From Paenibacillus uliginis N3/975 (GTDB lineage Bacteria; Bacillota; Bacilli; Paenibacillales; Paenibacillaceae): a stretch of 64,000 nucleotides of DNA. A program made the position numbers and the translations under genes. Where the stretch lies: positions 16,308-80,307 of the forward strand of contig NZ_LT840184.1 of NCBI RefSeq assembly GCF_900177425.1. Reading direction: 5' to 3'. Of this stretch, positions 43,189 to 52,419 are shown in pieces. Numbering within the stretch: the stretch's first letter is position 1; every line of letters starts with the position of its first letter. Under the pieces are notes generated by a model. That model saw only the letters and a list, made by a program, of their open reading frames with translations. It was not told the DNA's origin and ran no database searches.

Positions 43189-44328
43189 ATGATGAGAAAA
43201 GCGTTTATTAGCCCAACGAAGTATGTGCAGGGAGAAGATGAGCTGTTAAATTTGGGGTATTTCGTAAAGACATTCGGGGATTCTGCTTTGCTTATTGCTC
43301 ATCCAGATGATGTAAATCGGGTCAAGGATAAACTAAAATCTACTATAGATAAATTTAATATCACATTGGTTGAAAGCAACTTCCAAGGAGAGTGCTCCCG
43401 CGAAGAAGTGAAGAGACTGCAAGAGCTGGCGAAAGAAAAGGCCTGTTCCTGTACGATTGGATTAGGCGGAGGAAAAGCGATTGATACAGCGAAATGTGTA
43501 GCCGAAGGCGAAGCCTTAATCATCGTTCCAACGATCGCAGCAACCGATGCACCAACGAGTCATTCCGCAGTTCTGTATACACCGGAAGGCGAATTTGATG
43601 ACTATGCATATTTTAAACAAAGTCCTAGCGTGGTAATGATTGATACAACCGTTATTGCCAACGCTCCTACAAGATTTTTGGTGGCAGGTATGGGAGATGC
43701 ACTCTCTACCTATTTTGAAGCCAGAGCTACTGCAAGATCGTACTCGAACGTTAATGCCGGATTACCGTGTGGTGTTCGAGAAGGAGTATGTGGTGAGGCG
43801 AAAGGAACTAATACCGCGCTGGCACTGGCCAAGTTTTGCTATGAAACCTTATTGAAGGATGGTTTACAGGCTAAAGTAGCTTGTGATAGCAATATGGTTA
43901 CGCCTGCGCTTGAGAATATTATCGAGGCAAACATCCTTTTATCAGGACTCGGTTTTGAAAGTGGAGGCTTAGCTGCGGCTCACGCCATTCACAATGGATT
44001 GACTTCACTTGAAGGAACCCATCATTATTACCATGGTGAAAAAGTAGCCTTTACAACCATTGCTCAGCTGGTCCTCGAAAATGCAGATAAAGAAGAGTTG
44101 GATGAAGTATTGGCTTTCAGTTCAGCGGTGGGTCTTCCAATATGCCTTCCTGATCTTGGAGTCGATAGCGTAACGTATGAAGAATTGCTGACTGTAGCGA
44201 AAAAAGCTTGTATTCCGGAAGAATCCATTCATTCGATGCCATTCCCAATCACGGAGGAAGCGGTGGCAGCAGCCATTATGGTAGCCGACCAGCTTGGCCG
44301 GAAATACAAAGCAAGCAAGGAGGCATAA
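43189..44328 (+). CDS. gldA: Glycerol dehydrogenase
   Basis: A 379-residue iron/zinc-type alcohol dehydrogenase that oxidises glycerol to dihydroxyacetone with NAD. Nucleotide-binding GLGGGKAIDTAK lies near residue 95. Metal ligands are expected from MGDALSTYFEA, AAHAIHNGL and YHGEKVAF. Slightly longer than the usual 365-370 residues, mainly at the C-terminus. A GGGAGG site lies just before the ATG pair. It is followed directly by the dihydroxyacetone kinase gene, giving an oxidative glycerol route. Confidence 0.92.
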   Translation: MMRKAFISPTKYVQGEDELLNLGYFVKTFGDSALLIAHPDDVNRVKDKLKSTIDKFNITLVESNFQGECSREEVKRLQELAKEKACSCTIGLGGGKAIDTAKCVAEGEALIIVPTIAATDAPTSHSAVLYTPEGEFDDYAYFKQSPSVVMIDTTVIANAPTRFLVAGMGDALSTYFEARATARSYSNVNAGLPCGVREGVCGEAKGTNTALALAKFCYETLLKDGLQAKVACDSNMVTPALENIIEANILLSGLGFESGGLAAAHAIHNGLTSLEGTHHYYHGEKVAFTTIAQLVLENADKEELDEVLAFSSAVGLPICLPDLGVDSVTYEELLTVAKKACIPEESIHSMPFPITEEAVAAAIMVADQLGRKYKASKEA

Positions 44329-44329
44329 A

Positions 44330-46090
44330 ATGAAAAAAATTATAAATAAACCCGAAACATTAGTAAGAGAGATGTGTAACGGCTTAGTTCTGGCACACCC
44401 AAACCTGGAGTTTAATAGCAAGTATAAGATCATTAAGAAAAAAGAACTCAACCAGGAAAAAGTAACGCTGATCAGCGGTGGTGGCAGCGGTCATGAACCG
44501 GCGCATGCCGGATTTGTCGGCAAAGGTATGTTGGATGTGGCTGTCGCTGGCGATGTATTTGCTTCTCCTTCCCAAATTCAAGTGTATCAGGCGATTCGGT
44601 CCTCAGCATCCAATAAAGGAACGCTATTAATTATCAAGAACTACAGCGGCGATATTATGAATTTCAAAAATGCGGCTCACCTTGCAGGTGAAGACGGCAT
44701 TGTAGTCGATTTTGTGAAAGTGGATGATGATATTGCGGTGGAGGACAGTCTCTATACCGTTGGAAGAAGGGGCGTAGCGGGAACGGTCCTGGTCCACAAA
44801 ATAGCAGGCGCAGCGGCTGAGGCGGGCATGGCTTTGGATCAAGTGAAGGAAGCCGCCCAAAAAGCGATAGACCATACGAAAAGTATTGGCTTTGCGTTTA
44901 CTTCTTGCACAGTTCCTGCCAAGGGAACCCCAACGTTTACTCTTGAGGACAATGAAATGGAATACGGTGTCGGCATTCATGGCGAACCCGGAATCCGCAG
45001 AGAAAAGATCGTTCCGGCTGATGAGTTGGCGGGCCGAATGGTGACCGCATTGTTGGAAAGCTTGAAGATAGACGATGATTCAGAGCAAGAAGTTGCTGTA
45101 TTGATCAATGGTTTTGGAGCATCGCCGATGCAAGAATTGTATCTGTTAAACAACTCGGTCATCCGTGAATTGTCATCCCGTAATAAAAAGATCTATAAAG
45201 TTTTTGTGGGCAATTTCATGACGAGTATCGATATGGCCGGCGCGTCTGTTTCGATTATGAAACTGGATGATCAGTTGAAGCAATTGTTGGCTGAACCATG
45301 TGATACACCAGCGCTGGTTGTTCATGAGCCTTTCGAACAGGTCAACTTCACTGAGGTTGTATTGAAACAAGAGGAGAATAAGTCTGTATCCTTTACTTGT
45401 GAGACGAATGAAGATTATGCCACCATAGAAAGTAATCAATTTTCTTTAAACAATCTCATTTATCTCATCGACAAGATGAGTGAAGTCATCATTGAGAATG
45501 AGGTGCCATTCTGTGAACTGGACGCACATGCGGGTGACGGTGATTTTGGCATGAGTGTGGCAAAAGGATTTAAGCAATTAAAAACCGAGTGGAAAGACAT
45601 TATAAGTAACCATACAACGGATATCGGGGATTTTCTGGATGCTTGCTCCTTGGTCATTATGGAGCATTGCGGAGGAGCTTCCGGCCCGATCTGGGGATCG
45701 GCATTCCGGGCAGCCAGTAAACATGCCGGGGATAAACAGGAGCTATCGGTTAAGGAGTTTGCCGGCATGATGTCCGCCGTGGTGAAAGGGATTCAAGATA
45801 CAGGCGAGAGATCGTTTGGCCGGGGTGCGGTTGTTGGTGACAAAACATTGATTGATGCACTTGCACCTTATGCTGAATCTTGGGAACAGAGTGCCCTTCA
45901 AGGCGATGATATTAAAACTGCGTCGGCGAAGGCGGCAAACGCGGCTGTACAAGGGGCGAAGCAGACAGAAAGTATTGTTGCCCGTATGGGACGAGCCGGT
46001 ACTGTGGGTGAGCGAAGCATTGGTTATCCCGATGCTGGAGCTTACGCCTTAGGGGTTATTTTCACTCAGTTAGATCAAGCTTTACGGTAA
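44330..46090 (+). CDS. ATP-dependent dihydroxyacetone kinase (fused DhaK-DhaL)
   Basis: A 586-residue single-chain kinase that phosphorylates dihydroxyacetone. The DhaK domain (about 1-330) has ISGGGSGHEPAHAGFVG and the substrate-binding histidine in GVGIHGEPG. The DhaL ATP domain (about 370-585) has DAHAGDGDFGMSVAKGF, with aspartates for magnesium, and HCGGASGPIWG. The ATG follows GGAGGCAT, one base after the gldA stop. Fusion of both domains indicates ATP rather than PTS-phosphate dependence. Confidence 0.92.
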   Translation: MKKIINKPETLVREMCNGLVLAHPNLEFNSKYKIIKKKELNQEKVTLISGGGSGHEPAHAGFVGKGMLDVAVAGDVFASPSQIQVYQAIRSSASNKGTLLIIKNYSGDIMNFKNAAHLAGEDGIVVDFVKVDDDIAVEDSLYTVGRRGVAGTVLVHKIAGAAAEAGMALDQVKEAAQKAIDHTKSIGFAFTSCTVPAKGTPTFTLEDNEMEYGVGIHGEPGIRREKIVPADELAGRMVTALLESLKIDDDSEQEVAVLINGFGASPMQELYLLNNSVIRELSSRNKKIYKVFVGNFMTSIDMAGASVSIMKLDDQLKQLLAEPCDTPALVVHEPFEQVNFTEVVLKQEENKSVSFTCETNEDYATIESNQFSLNNLIYLIDKMSEVIIENEVPFCELDAHAGDGDFGMSVAKGFKQLKTEWKDIISNHTTDIGDFLDACSLVIMEHCGGASGPIWGSAFRAASKHAGDKQELSVKEFAGMMSAVVKGIQDTGERSFGRGAVVGDKTLIDALAPYAESWEQSALQGDDIKTASAKAANAAVQGAKQTESIVARMGRAGTVGERSIGYPDAGAYALGVIFTQLDQALR

Positions 46091-46116
46091 CTGAATGAAA
46101 TCTGCCATTGAATTAG

Positions 46117-46152
46117 AAAGCAGCACAGACGGAGTTCTGTGCTGCTTTTTTT
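46117..46152 (+). terminator. Terminator of the glycerol operon
   Basis: A 13-bp stem AAAGCAGCACAGA/TCTGTGCTGCTTT with a long T-run. Confidence 0.88.
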
Positions 46153-46171
46153 GAATATAAGAAAGTACTTG

Positions 46172-46462
46172 CTAGAAACATGTAAAGGACTCGATACTTC
46201 TTAAATCAAATCCGGAGTAAACCCATCTTCTCCCGGTCCATCTGAAGCCGGCAACGGAAGTGCGGCCGACAAAAGTGGGGAAAAACCAAAAGCCCATTCC
46301 GAATCTCGGCCAAATAAAGGTGTTTCGGAACAAACAGCCTGAAATCGCACCAGGGTCGACGGCAAATGTTGTAGCGACAGGCTTTTGGGGGGTAGCTTGA
46401 GGGGGCGGGGATGTCGGTGCCTGCTGCGGTCCCTGGGGTCCTTGCGGTGGCATGAATGCCAT
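46172..46462 (-). CDS. Small proline-rich, aromatic-rich protein (spore-coat-like)
   Basis: A 96-residue protein with a proline/glutamine-rich head (residues 1-30) and a conserved-looking tail: CLFRNTFIWPRFGMGFWFFP, TSVAGFRWTGRRWVY and DLRSIESFTCF. Short proteins with this GFRW/RWVY pattern are common in spore formers and often lie among coat genes; the role is unproven. The ATG follows AAGGAG. It sits near another small protein on the same strand. Confidence 0.65.
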   Translation of the reverse strand: MAFMPPQGPQGPQQAPTSPPPQATPQKPVATTFAVDPGAISGCLFRNTFIWPRFGMGFWFFPTFVGRTSVAGFRWTGRRWVYSGFDLRSIESFTCF

Positions 46463-46604
46463 GAATGATCACTCCTTCTGTAGGATGTAATGAAATCCGA
46501 ACTGAGCTTTTGAAAAGCCCAGCGTGTATGTGGTCGACCGCCATCATGTGGCGCCTCACTGCGCTCTTGTCATGTTGTACGAGTGAGAGCGTGTTGCCCT
46601 AATT

Positions 46605-46922
46605 CTAGAGCAACAGCAGAGTGATCACGAGCAGTTCGTACAGGACAAGGGGTAAAATAACATCATTGTAGTAATTAGGACCGAAGCCACGCGGACTGCC
46701 TTTACCTGGCAATTTTAAGTATAAAATGCCATTATCACAGTGTGCGATGAACCCTTCGAAAACGTCTCCATCGAGCGTTTCCACGCGAACGAGTTGATTG
46801 ACATGCTGTCTGCATATATGGTGTATGTGATCACGAGTGGATTTTAAGGAGTGAATATTGTTCGATCCAACTTGATGCAAGATATGCTCCTGATGCCCGG
46901 AGCCGGGGTGCTGAATGCTCAT
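46605..46922 (-). CDS. Small hypothetical protein with Sm-like or SH3-like core
   Basis: A 105-residue protein with a histidine-rich head, a core HVNQLVRVETLDGDVFEGFI followed by AHCDNGILYLKL that resembles small beta-barrel (Sm/SH3) strands, and a hydrophobic tail (LPLVLYELLVITLLLL) that could be a membrane anchor. Function unknown. It shares the strand with the coat-like gene downstream and may be part of the same sporulation-linked group; that is inference only. Confidence 0.6.
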   Translation of the reverse strand: MSIQHPGSGHQEHILHQVGSNNIHSLKSTRDHIHHICRQHVNQLVRVETLDGDVFEGFIAHCDNGILYLKLPGKGSPRGFGPNYYNDVILPLVLYELLVITLLLL

Positions 46923-47087
46923 CGTTTAGACCTCCATCTCTGGGTGTTTATCCATATCTGCAATATATGCGGATGACCATAGGGGGGTGCATCTTCCTTA
47001 GACCATAAGAGCAAAAATGAGGACGAATTGAATAGGAATTCCTTGATACAATAAGGTCAGTAACGTGAAAGGAGGCGGAGAATAATC

Positions 47088-47660
47088 GTGGTTCATATCC
47101 ATCTTTCTTTTGAAGAAATGTGGGAGAAAATCATTGCGTGCGACCGCATGTATGACGGGTTATTTTTTACAGCAGTGAAAACAACTAAAATTTACTGCCG
47201 TCCTTCCTGTAAATCAAAAAAGCCGAAAAAGATAAATGTAGAGTTCTTTCATGACATTGGGGAAGTTGAAAAGGCCGGCTATCGTGCTTGCAAAAGATGT
47301 CAGCCAGAGGTTGACCACTCTCCTCATGTTGGACTTGTCCGAGATGTCATAGCCTTTTTAGTAAACCATTATAAACAAAGGCTGGAATTAAAAGATATTT
47401 CAAACCACGTCGGTGTAAGTCCCTATTACCTTGAACGACTGTTTAAACAGGAGACATCAGAAACTCCCCGCACCTACCTGGATAAAATAAGAGTTGATAA
47501 GGCGGCCTATTTATTAACCAATACATCTGGAACAAATCTTGAGATTTGTTATGAGGTCGGATTCCAGAGTCCTTCCAATTTTTATAAGGTGTTTCGCCGA
47601 TTGCAAAATTGCTCTCCCAGTGAATATCGAAGCTTGAATAGTAAGGGGGAGCAGCAATGA
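47088..47660 (+). CDS. adaA: AdaA: methylphosphotriester-DNA methyltransferase and activator
   Basis: A 190-residue protein. The N-terminal Ada domain carries C37, C41, C68 and C71 as zinc ligands, matching E. coli Ada C38, C42, C69 and C72, with the first as the methyl acceptor. The C-terminal AraC domain (about 90-185) has LELKDISNHVGVSPYYLERLF. Methylation would turn it into an activator of this operon. The GTG start follows GGAGGCGG. Its stop overlaps the next gene by four bases. Confidence 0.93.
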   Translation: MVHIHLSFEEMWEKIIACDRMYDGLFFTAVKTTKIYCRPSCKSKKPKKINVEFFHDIGEVEKAGYRACKRCQPEVDHSPHVGLVRDVIAFLVNHYKQRLELKDISNHVGVSPYYLERLFKQETSETPRTYLDKIRVDKAAYLLTNTSGTNLEICYEVGFQSPSNFYKVFRRLQNCSPSEYRSLNSKGEQQ

Positions 47661-48565
47661 AAGGGATTCAATCAGAATCTTATATAGAGATTTGTCCACC
47701 AACCGAATTCGATTTTTCGGAGTGTTTAGTGTTCTTAGGAAGGTCTGAGCATGAAGTACTTCATCAGATCAAGGATGGTTGTTTATATAAACTGGTGAAA
47801 ATAAATGACGAAATAATTTTATTGATAATTCGGAGCAGCTCAGGATCAATTCAGATACAATTTCCGATGGGGCCCCCAGCTAATAGTACCTGTGCAGAAG
47901 TGGTATCTTTTATACGGGAATGGTTTGATTTGGATCAAAATTTAGGTGATTTTTACAACGCGGTTAGTCAAGATATGGTGCTGGGACAGCTTATCCATAA
48001 ATATTACGGATTACGGATGATGTGTATTCCAGACTTATTTGAAGCTTTGACATGGGCCATTATGGGACAGCAGATCAATCTAACATTTGCATACACATTA
48101 AAGAAACGTTTGACGGAGCACTTTGGGCAATGTCTTGATTTCGAAGGGGAAACCTATTGGCTGTACCCGACATGTGAAAAAATAGCAGCCCTAGATGTTG
48201 AGGATCTGAGGAAGCTTCAATTTACGGTTAGAAAGGCTGAATATATTATAGGAATTGCTAAAGCCATGGCTAATGGTGAAATTACGAAGCAATCGCTCCT
48301 TCAGAAACGAGATTATGAAAAAATAAAACAATCATTGATGGACATAAGAGGAATAGGGGCATGGACGGCCGATTATGTGATGATGAAATGCTTGCATCTT
48401 CCCGCTGCCTTTCCAATGGCGGATGTGGGACTTCAAAATGCGTTAAAGATCCAAATTGGACTTGATCGTAAGCCGACAATCGAGGAAATCAAAGAAATGG
48501 CAGCTCATTGGGAAGGTTGGCAGGCATATGCCACCTTTTATTTATGGAGGTCTTTATATGAGTGA
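47657..48565 (+). CDS. alkA: DNA-3-methyladenine glycosylase II (AlkA type)
   Basis: A 302-residue base-excision glycosylase. An N-terminal AlkA-like domain is followed by the helix-hairpin-helix LMDIRGIGAWTADYVMMK and the catalytic aspartate in FPMADVGL. It removes alkylated purines. ATGA overlap with adaA and an overlap of eight bases with ogt show tight coupling in an adaptive-response operon. Confidence 0.92.
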   Translation: MKGIQSESYIEICPPTEFDFSECLVFLGRSEHEVLHQIKDGCLYKLVKINDEIILLIIRSSSGSIQIQFPMGPPANSTCAEVVSFIREWFDLDQNLGDFYNAVSQDMVLGQLIHKYYGLRMMCIPDLFEALTWAIMGQQINLTFAYTLKKRLTEHFGQCLDFEGETYWLYPTCEKIAALDVEDLRKLQFTVRKAEYIIGIAKAMANGEITKQSLLQKRDYEKIKQSLMDIRGIGAWTADYVMMKCLHLPAAFPMADVGLQNALKIQIGLDRKPTIEEIKEMAAHWEGWQAYATFYLWRSLYE

Positions 48566-49037
48566 ATTGTATCAATTGGATTACGAATCACCAATTGGAG
48601 TTATCGAAATCATTGGAACAGATGAGGCCATTTACTCTATTATGTTCTCTGAACGAGATACCATAGTCCATATGAAGCAACAGCAAACTCCCAAGGTGTT
48701 GGTCGATTGCTGTTGTCAGCTTGATGAGTATTTCAGAGGTGAGCGCAGTGAATTTACGTTTCCCTATCGATTTGTAGGAACCGATTTTCAAAAAAAGGTA
48801 TGGAATGCTTTGACCGGAATATCCTACGCCAACACGGGGTCCTATAAAGATATTGCTGTCTCCATTGGTCATGAAAAAGCCATTAGGGCAGTCGGAAGTG
48901 CAAATGGTAAGAACAAATTAAGTATTGTCATTCCTTGCCATCGGATTATCGGTTCGAATGGACAATTGACAGGTTACGCAGGTGGCTTGTGGAGAAAAGA
49001 ATGGCTTCTTCAGCATGAACGTACGACGAGCGTATGA
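48558..49037 (+). CDS. ogt: Methylated-DNA--protein-cysteine methyltransferase
   Basis: A 159-residue suicide enzyme that takes the methyl group from O6-methylguanine. The active-site motif is IPCHRIIGSNG, with the acceptor cysteine in PCHR; GTDFQKKVWNAL and GSYKDIA are family-typical. The ATG follows GGAGG inside the alkA end. Last gene of the adaA-alkA-ogt operon. Confidence 0.94.
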   Translation: MSELYQLDYESPIGVIEIIGTDEAIYSIMFSERDTIVHMKQQQTPKVLVDCCCQLDEYFRGERSEFTFPYRFVGTDFQKKVWNALTGISYANTGSYKDIAVSIGHEKAIRAVGSANGKNKLSIVIPCHRIIGSNGQLTGYAGGLWRKEWLLQHERTTSV

Positions 49038-49042
49038 GGAAG

Positions 49043-49810
49043 CTAATAAAGCGCGATTAATTTTGTGCCGAGGATGGATACAGTCAGTCTTACAGACTTG
49101 AAGGCAGAACCGTCCCATGACAAAAGATTCTCGACATAGCCCAATGTATCAGCATTCGTTGGTCCAATGATACGCTGGAGAGCAAGTAAATCATAACTCG
49201 ACCCCTTAATATCAGTAACGATAGGGTATAATGCCCCCAAAGCAAGCACTTCGCCGCTTACAGGCTGCTTAAGCTTCCCTTGATCCGTGTAAAGCGGTGA
49301 CAAATAATCATAGCCTCGGTTGCTAATATCGATTGTAAACAGGATGTCCAGTTGAGGACTTCCGACACTCACCTTATAAAAGTCTTCATAATTAACCTTA
49401 AACTGATAAAGTTCATTATACTTTTGTACGTTAAACAGTTCGTGCAGATGGTTATTGCGGAATGAGTAGATATAAAAGAAGCCGTATCCTCCACTGCCTC
49501 CTGATTCCATGCCTAAAAATATGTCCGCGACCCGATCCTTGTTAAAATCACCAAGAAACAGCCCAGCATTATATCCGGCATTGTCTGGAGGATGAACGGC
49601 TGTTGTTTGTTTAGTAGCTCCATCCTCGATAATGATCGTAATATGGTCAGCAAACATGCTGGTGGGGTCTTCTTTATTACCAACTAAATACACGGTATCC
49701 AGCACACCGTCCCCATTAACATCGCCGCGTTTCATGTCTAACAAGACTGAAGGGCGAGCTTGTCGATAGGATGGATATCCCCAGTAAGGGCTGTGATTTA
49801 AATATCCCAT
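49043..49810 (-). CDS. FG-GAP/VCBS-type beta-propeller protein (spore-associated-like)
   Basis: A 255-residue protein without a signal peptide. Aspartate-rich loops DVNGDGVLDTVYL (about 31-43) and DFNKDRVADIFLG (about 89-101) are calcium-binding-like repeats of the VCBS/FG-GAP family; further blades are less clear. Similar propeller proteins occur in spore-former genomes and are often spore-coat linked. The ATG follows an AAGGAGATG site. Convergent with ogt, only five bases apart. Confidence 0.65.
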   Translation of the reverse strand: MGYLNHSPYWGYPSYRQARPSVLLDMKRGDVNGDGVLDTVYLVGNKEDPTSMFADHITIIIEDGATKQTTAVHPPDNAGYNAGLFLGDFNKDRVADIFLGMESGGSGGYGFFYIYSFRNNHLHELFNVQKYNELYQFKVNYEDFYKVSVGSPQLDILFTIDISNRGYDYLSPLYTDQGKLKQPVSGEVLALGALYPIVTDIKGSSYDLLALQRIIGPTNADTLGYVENLLSWDGSAFKSVRLTVSILGTKLIALY

Positions 49811-49950
49811 AGGACATCTCCTTGCTCATTGTAATATCGTTCTGTTTATCAGAGCCATGTGTTACATGAAAGGCCTCCGTTATGAAAAAGGTATCCACAT
49901 GCTCCATCGTATGCGAATGCCTATATGGAGGTGCTGCGTCTTACAACAAC

Positions 49951-49984
49951 AAAGGGAGCATCCCAGGTGGACACTCCCTTTTTT
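49951..49984 (-). terminator. Terminator of the HTH-ATPase gene
   Basis: Stem AAAGGGAG/CTCCCTTT with T-runs on both strands. It directly follows the minus-strand stop at 49988. Confidence 0.72.
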
Positions 49985-49987
49985 AGC

Positions 49988-51112
49988 TTATTTCATATCA
50001 CAGTTGTTGAAGTGTACGGATAAGCGAGGATAATTTACGGAGATTTCATTCGTGATTTCCGATACAACACTTGGGTTAAAAGTCGATGTGAAAATGTCAC
50101 GATCAGGCAAGAAGGTGACACGGGTACCTGTTTCATTCGTTACACCTACCGTCAACAAGGCTGTCTGTGGGATTCCGTGTTTGTACTCCTGACGGAATAC
50201 CTTGCCCTCTCGCCGAATTTCAACGGTAAGCTTTTCTGAGAGTGCGTTGACAATCGGAATGCTAATCCCCTTTTCACTATTGGGGGCGTTGATGGACCCA
50301 CTATGATATTGACTTATTTCAGTTAAAACCGCCTGTACCCGAGGCTTCTCTGTATTTGGCAGAGCTTGAACTGGAATACCTCTACCATTGTCAGCCACCG
50401 TAACACTGCCATCATGATGTAGAAAAATGTTTACCTGTGAGCAAAATCCGGCTTGATGCTCAAGAATTGCATTCTCTAATACTGACCGAAGGAGAAGGTG
50501 AGGATTATACTCATCCGTCGATTGTCCCAAATATGCTCCGGCATTGTTCCTGGCTTCTGTTAATTCTATATAGTCACTCGTATCAAGTAAGTCTGAAACG
50601 GCAGCCAGTAACAGGAGGAGTGGGAGTGCCCGATGACCCGGGAGAGTGTATCTTCCGCCGCGTTCCTCTTGAACAAGAAGGTCAGCACCTTGCAAGGCTT
50701 TTATGTGATGGTAGAGTTGTCCGGTTGTGCCCATATTCAAGCGGTCTACGAGTTCAGTACCTGTAAGTGGTTCTTTTAAAACAGATCTCAGAATGTCCAA
50801 CCGTTGTTTGTGGCCCAGAGCGGACAAAATTTTGGCTACTTTATCTCCGTCGAGATCAAGTAATTGACCCACATGCCTCTCTTGTGGTTCCCATCTGTAA
50901 CGCCTTTTATCTCCGCGATATTGACCTGAGTAAAATACTTTGCCCGTATCTTCATCTATCTGGTTGTTTTCCACTGATATTGTGTCTGATTCATCTGCTT
51001 TGACCCGCGAAGCTTGATTCAAATGGTTGTGTGCGATTTGTCCGACAAGCTCTTCAATTTTATTCATCTGAATTTTTAAAGTATCTAATTCTTGACCAAA
51101 ATCCCGAGACAT
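49988..51112 (-). CDS. Winged-helix regulator fused to a GyrB-like (GHKL) ATPase domain
   Basis: A 374-residue cytosolic protein. A coiled-coil-like start (about 1-35) and a linker precede an ArsR-type winged helix (about 90-155, ILSALGHKQRLDILRSVL, LTGTELVDRLNMGTTGQLYH). The C-terminal half (about 195-370) is a GHKL ATPase closest in pattern to GyrB: N-box LLLRSVLENAILEH, G1 VADNGRGIPV, the GyrB-like PIVNALSEKLTVEIRREGKV, and TGTRVTFLPDRDIF. There is no histidine-kinase or topoisomerase partner domain, so ATP binding probably sets DNA binding. The ATG at 51110-51112 follows GAGGTG. The palindrome at 51145-51158 is a likely self-operator. Confidence 0.82.
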   Translation of the reverse strand: MSRDFGQELDTLKIQMNKIEELVGQIAHNHLNQASRVKADESDTISVENNQIDEDTGKVFYSGQYRGDKRRYRWEPQERHVGQLLDLDGDKVAKILSALGHKQRLDILRSVLKEPLTGTELVDRLNMGTTGQLYHHIKALQGADLLVQEERGGRYTLPGHRALPLLLLLAAVSDLLDTSDYIELTEARNNAGAYLGQSTDEYNPHLLLRSVLENAILEHQAGFCSQVNIFLHHDGSVTVADNGRGIPVQALPNTEKPRVQAVLTEISQYHSGSINAPNSEKGISIPIVNALSEKLTVEIRREGKVFRQEYKHGIPQTALLTVGVTNETGTRVTFLPDRDIFTSTFNPSVVSEITNEISVNYPRLSVHFNNCDMK

Positions 51113-51144
51113 GAAAATCACCTCATCCATATTATTTAAAAACG

Positions 51145-51158
51145 TAATTACGTAATTA
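51145..51158. promoter_or_regulatory. 14-bp perfect palindrome upstream of the HTH-ATPase gene
   Basis: TAATTACGTAATTA is perfectly symmetric and lies about 33 bases before the start codon. It is a good candidate operator for the encoded winged-helix protein. Confidence 0.55.
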
Positions 51159-51251
51159 GATAAATTATATCATGTTGGAAGGTGTTTGTAAATATAATCC
51201 AAAAAAGTTCAGAGGAGCCACAGTATTTTATTGATTGATGTACTCAAGACG

Positions 51252-51281
51252 AAAAAACTGCCAGCCCATAAGCCAGCAGTT
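51252..51281 (-). terminator. Terminator of the amidohydrolase gene
   Basis: An imperfect stem AACTGCTGGC/GCTGGCAGTT followed by six T on the minus strand. Confidence 0.65.
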
Positions 51282-51306
51282 CGTCGATTTATGTATAGTA
51301 ATAATT

Positions 51307-52419
51307 TTATTTTGCTTTCTCACTAGTCTGCTCCAGCTCAAATATCAATTCATTGGCCATCCGCTTGTTCAAGCGATAGGTTTTCTTTTCGCCTAGTTTG
51401 GCAGAAAGCTCTTTAATCTTTGCAATTTGAGTGTCTGTTGGGGGCTGAAGCTCAATTAATCGTTCATAGTTTTGATAAGCTGCTTTTTGTGCGGTTTCCG
51501 GGGTAAGGAGATCAATGATTTCGTATAAAGCATGGGCAGCATGAGATGCGTTTAAGCCATATCCCGAATCTGTCGATAACATAAACCGATCCGGATACTG
51601 CTCCATGAGCGGTACATAATCCTCCAGCTTATGCTTACTGTCAGGACTATACGCGGTAAAGCCTGCGAAAAAATCGATGTACAGATTTGGGTACTTTTCC
51701 AATAGCGGTTTTATATTTTCGGGCATATTATATGCATTGGCATGTCCGAAAATAAAAGTCGTATCCGGGTGCTGTTCTAACGCTTGCTTCAGATGCTCAA
51801 TGGGCGGGCCATTTGGTGGATCGATATGCAGCAGAACAGGAACGCGGTAGGTCGCCGCCAATTCATAGATTTTGGGAAGATAGCCGTCATTCGGATGCTC
51901 GGATTTCCACTCTAATTTGGAGACAATCGGCGAGTAGGTGGAGGCGGCAGCGATTTCGCCAATGTTTAGATAACCCTGCTCCAGATTTTCCTTCACCACG
52001 GATAGGCCCTCTTCGTCATAGACCGGGAATCCTGCAAAAGACGGGTAAACATGGGACGGGTTTTTTCGATAGTGATCCCAAGCCAGTTGATCCGTCACTT
52101 TAGCACTCGGTTCGGAAATGCTTCCGAATAATACGATTCGATCAATTCCATAGTCGGTCCATGTCTTCACCGCATTAGGATTACTAGCGTCATGGTTGTG
52201 AATATCAATGAGTGTGATGTCCCGGTATAACTCTTGTACATCCGAACTCGTATCCTTAGATGTACGAATTTTCTGGATCAAATCCAGTTCCTGACTTGGC
52301 TTATAGTCTGTAAGAGGTTCAACAATTACGTTACTGCCTGACCCTGATGAACATGCGGCTAGAACTGAAACACCGAGGCTGAGTATACAAAGTGTGTTTC
52401 GCAGCTTCTTTCGAGGCAT
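51307..52419 (-). CDS. Lipoprotein amidohydrolase (amidohydrolase_2 family)
   Basis: A 370-residue lipoprotein. The signal ends in lipobox VLAACSS. The metal-dependent hydrolase domain (about 70-330) has LIDIHNHD, VLLHIDPP, FIFGHANAY and LSTDSGYG, supplying the usual histidine and aspartate ligands. The substrate is unknown; extracytoplasmic attachment is clear. The ATG at 52417-52419 is chosen because GGAGG lies eight to nine bases upstream; longer N-termini lack a site. Confidence 0.82.
   Translation of the reverse strand: MPRKKLRNTLCILSLGVSVLAACSSGSGSNVIVEPLTDYKPSQELDLIQKIRTSKDTSSDVQELYRDITLIDIHNHDASNPNAVKTWTDYGIDRIVLFGSISEPSAKVTDQLAWDHYRKNPSHVYPSFAGFPVYDEEGLSVVKENLEQGYLNIGEIAAASTYSPIVSKLEWKSEHPNDGYLPKIYELAATYRVPVLLHIDPPNGPPIEHLKQALEQHPDTTFIFGHANAYNMPENIKPLLEKYPNLYIDFFAGFTAYSPDSKHKLEDYVPLMEQYPDRFMLSTDSGYGLNASHAAHALYEIIDLLTPETAQKAAYQNYERLIELQPPTDTQIAKIKELSAKLGEKKTYRLNKRMANELIFELEQTSEKAK

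Noticed and set aside
47088..49037. AdaA-AlkA-Ogt region as a phage-defence system
   Set aside because: All three genes are standard adaptive-response DNA-repair enzymes in a common order.
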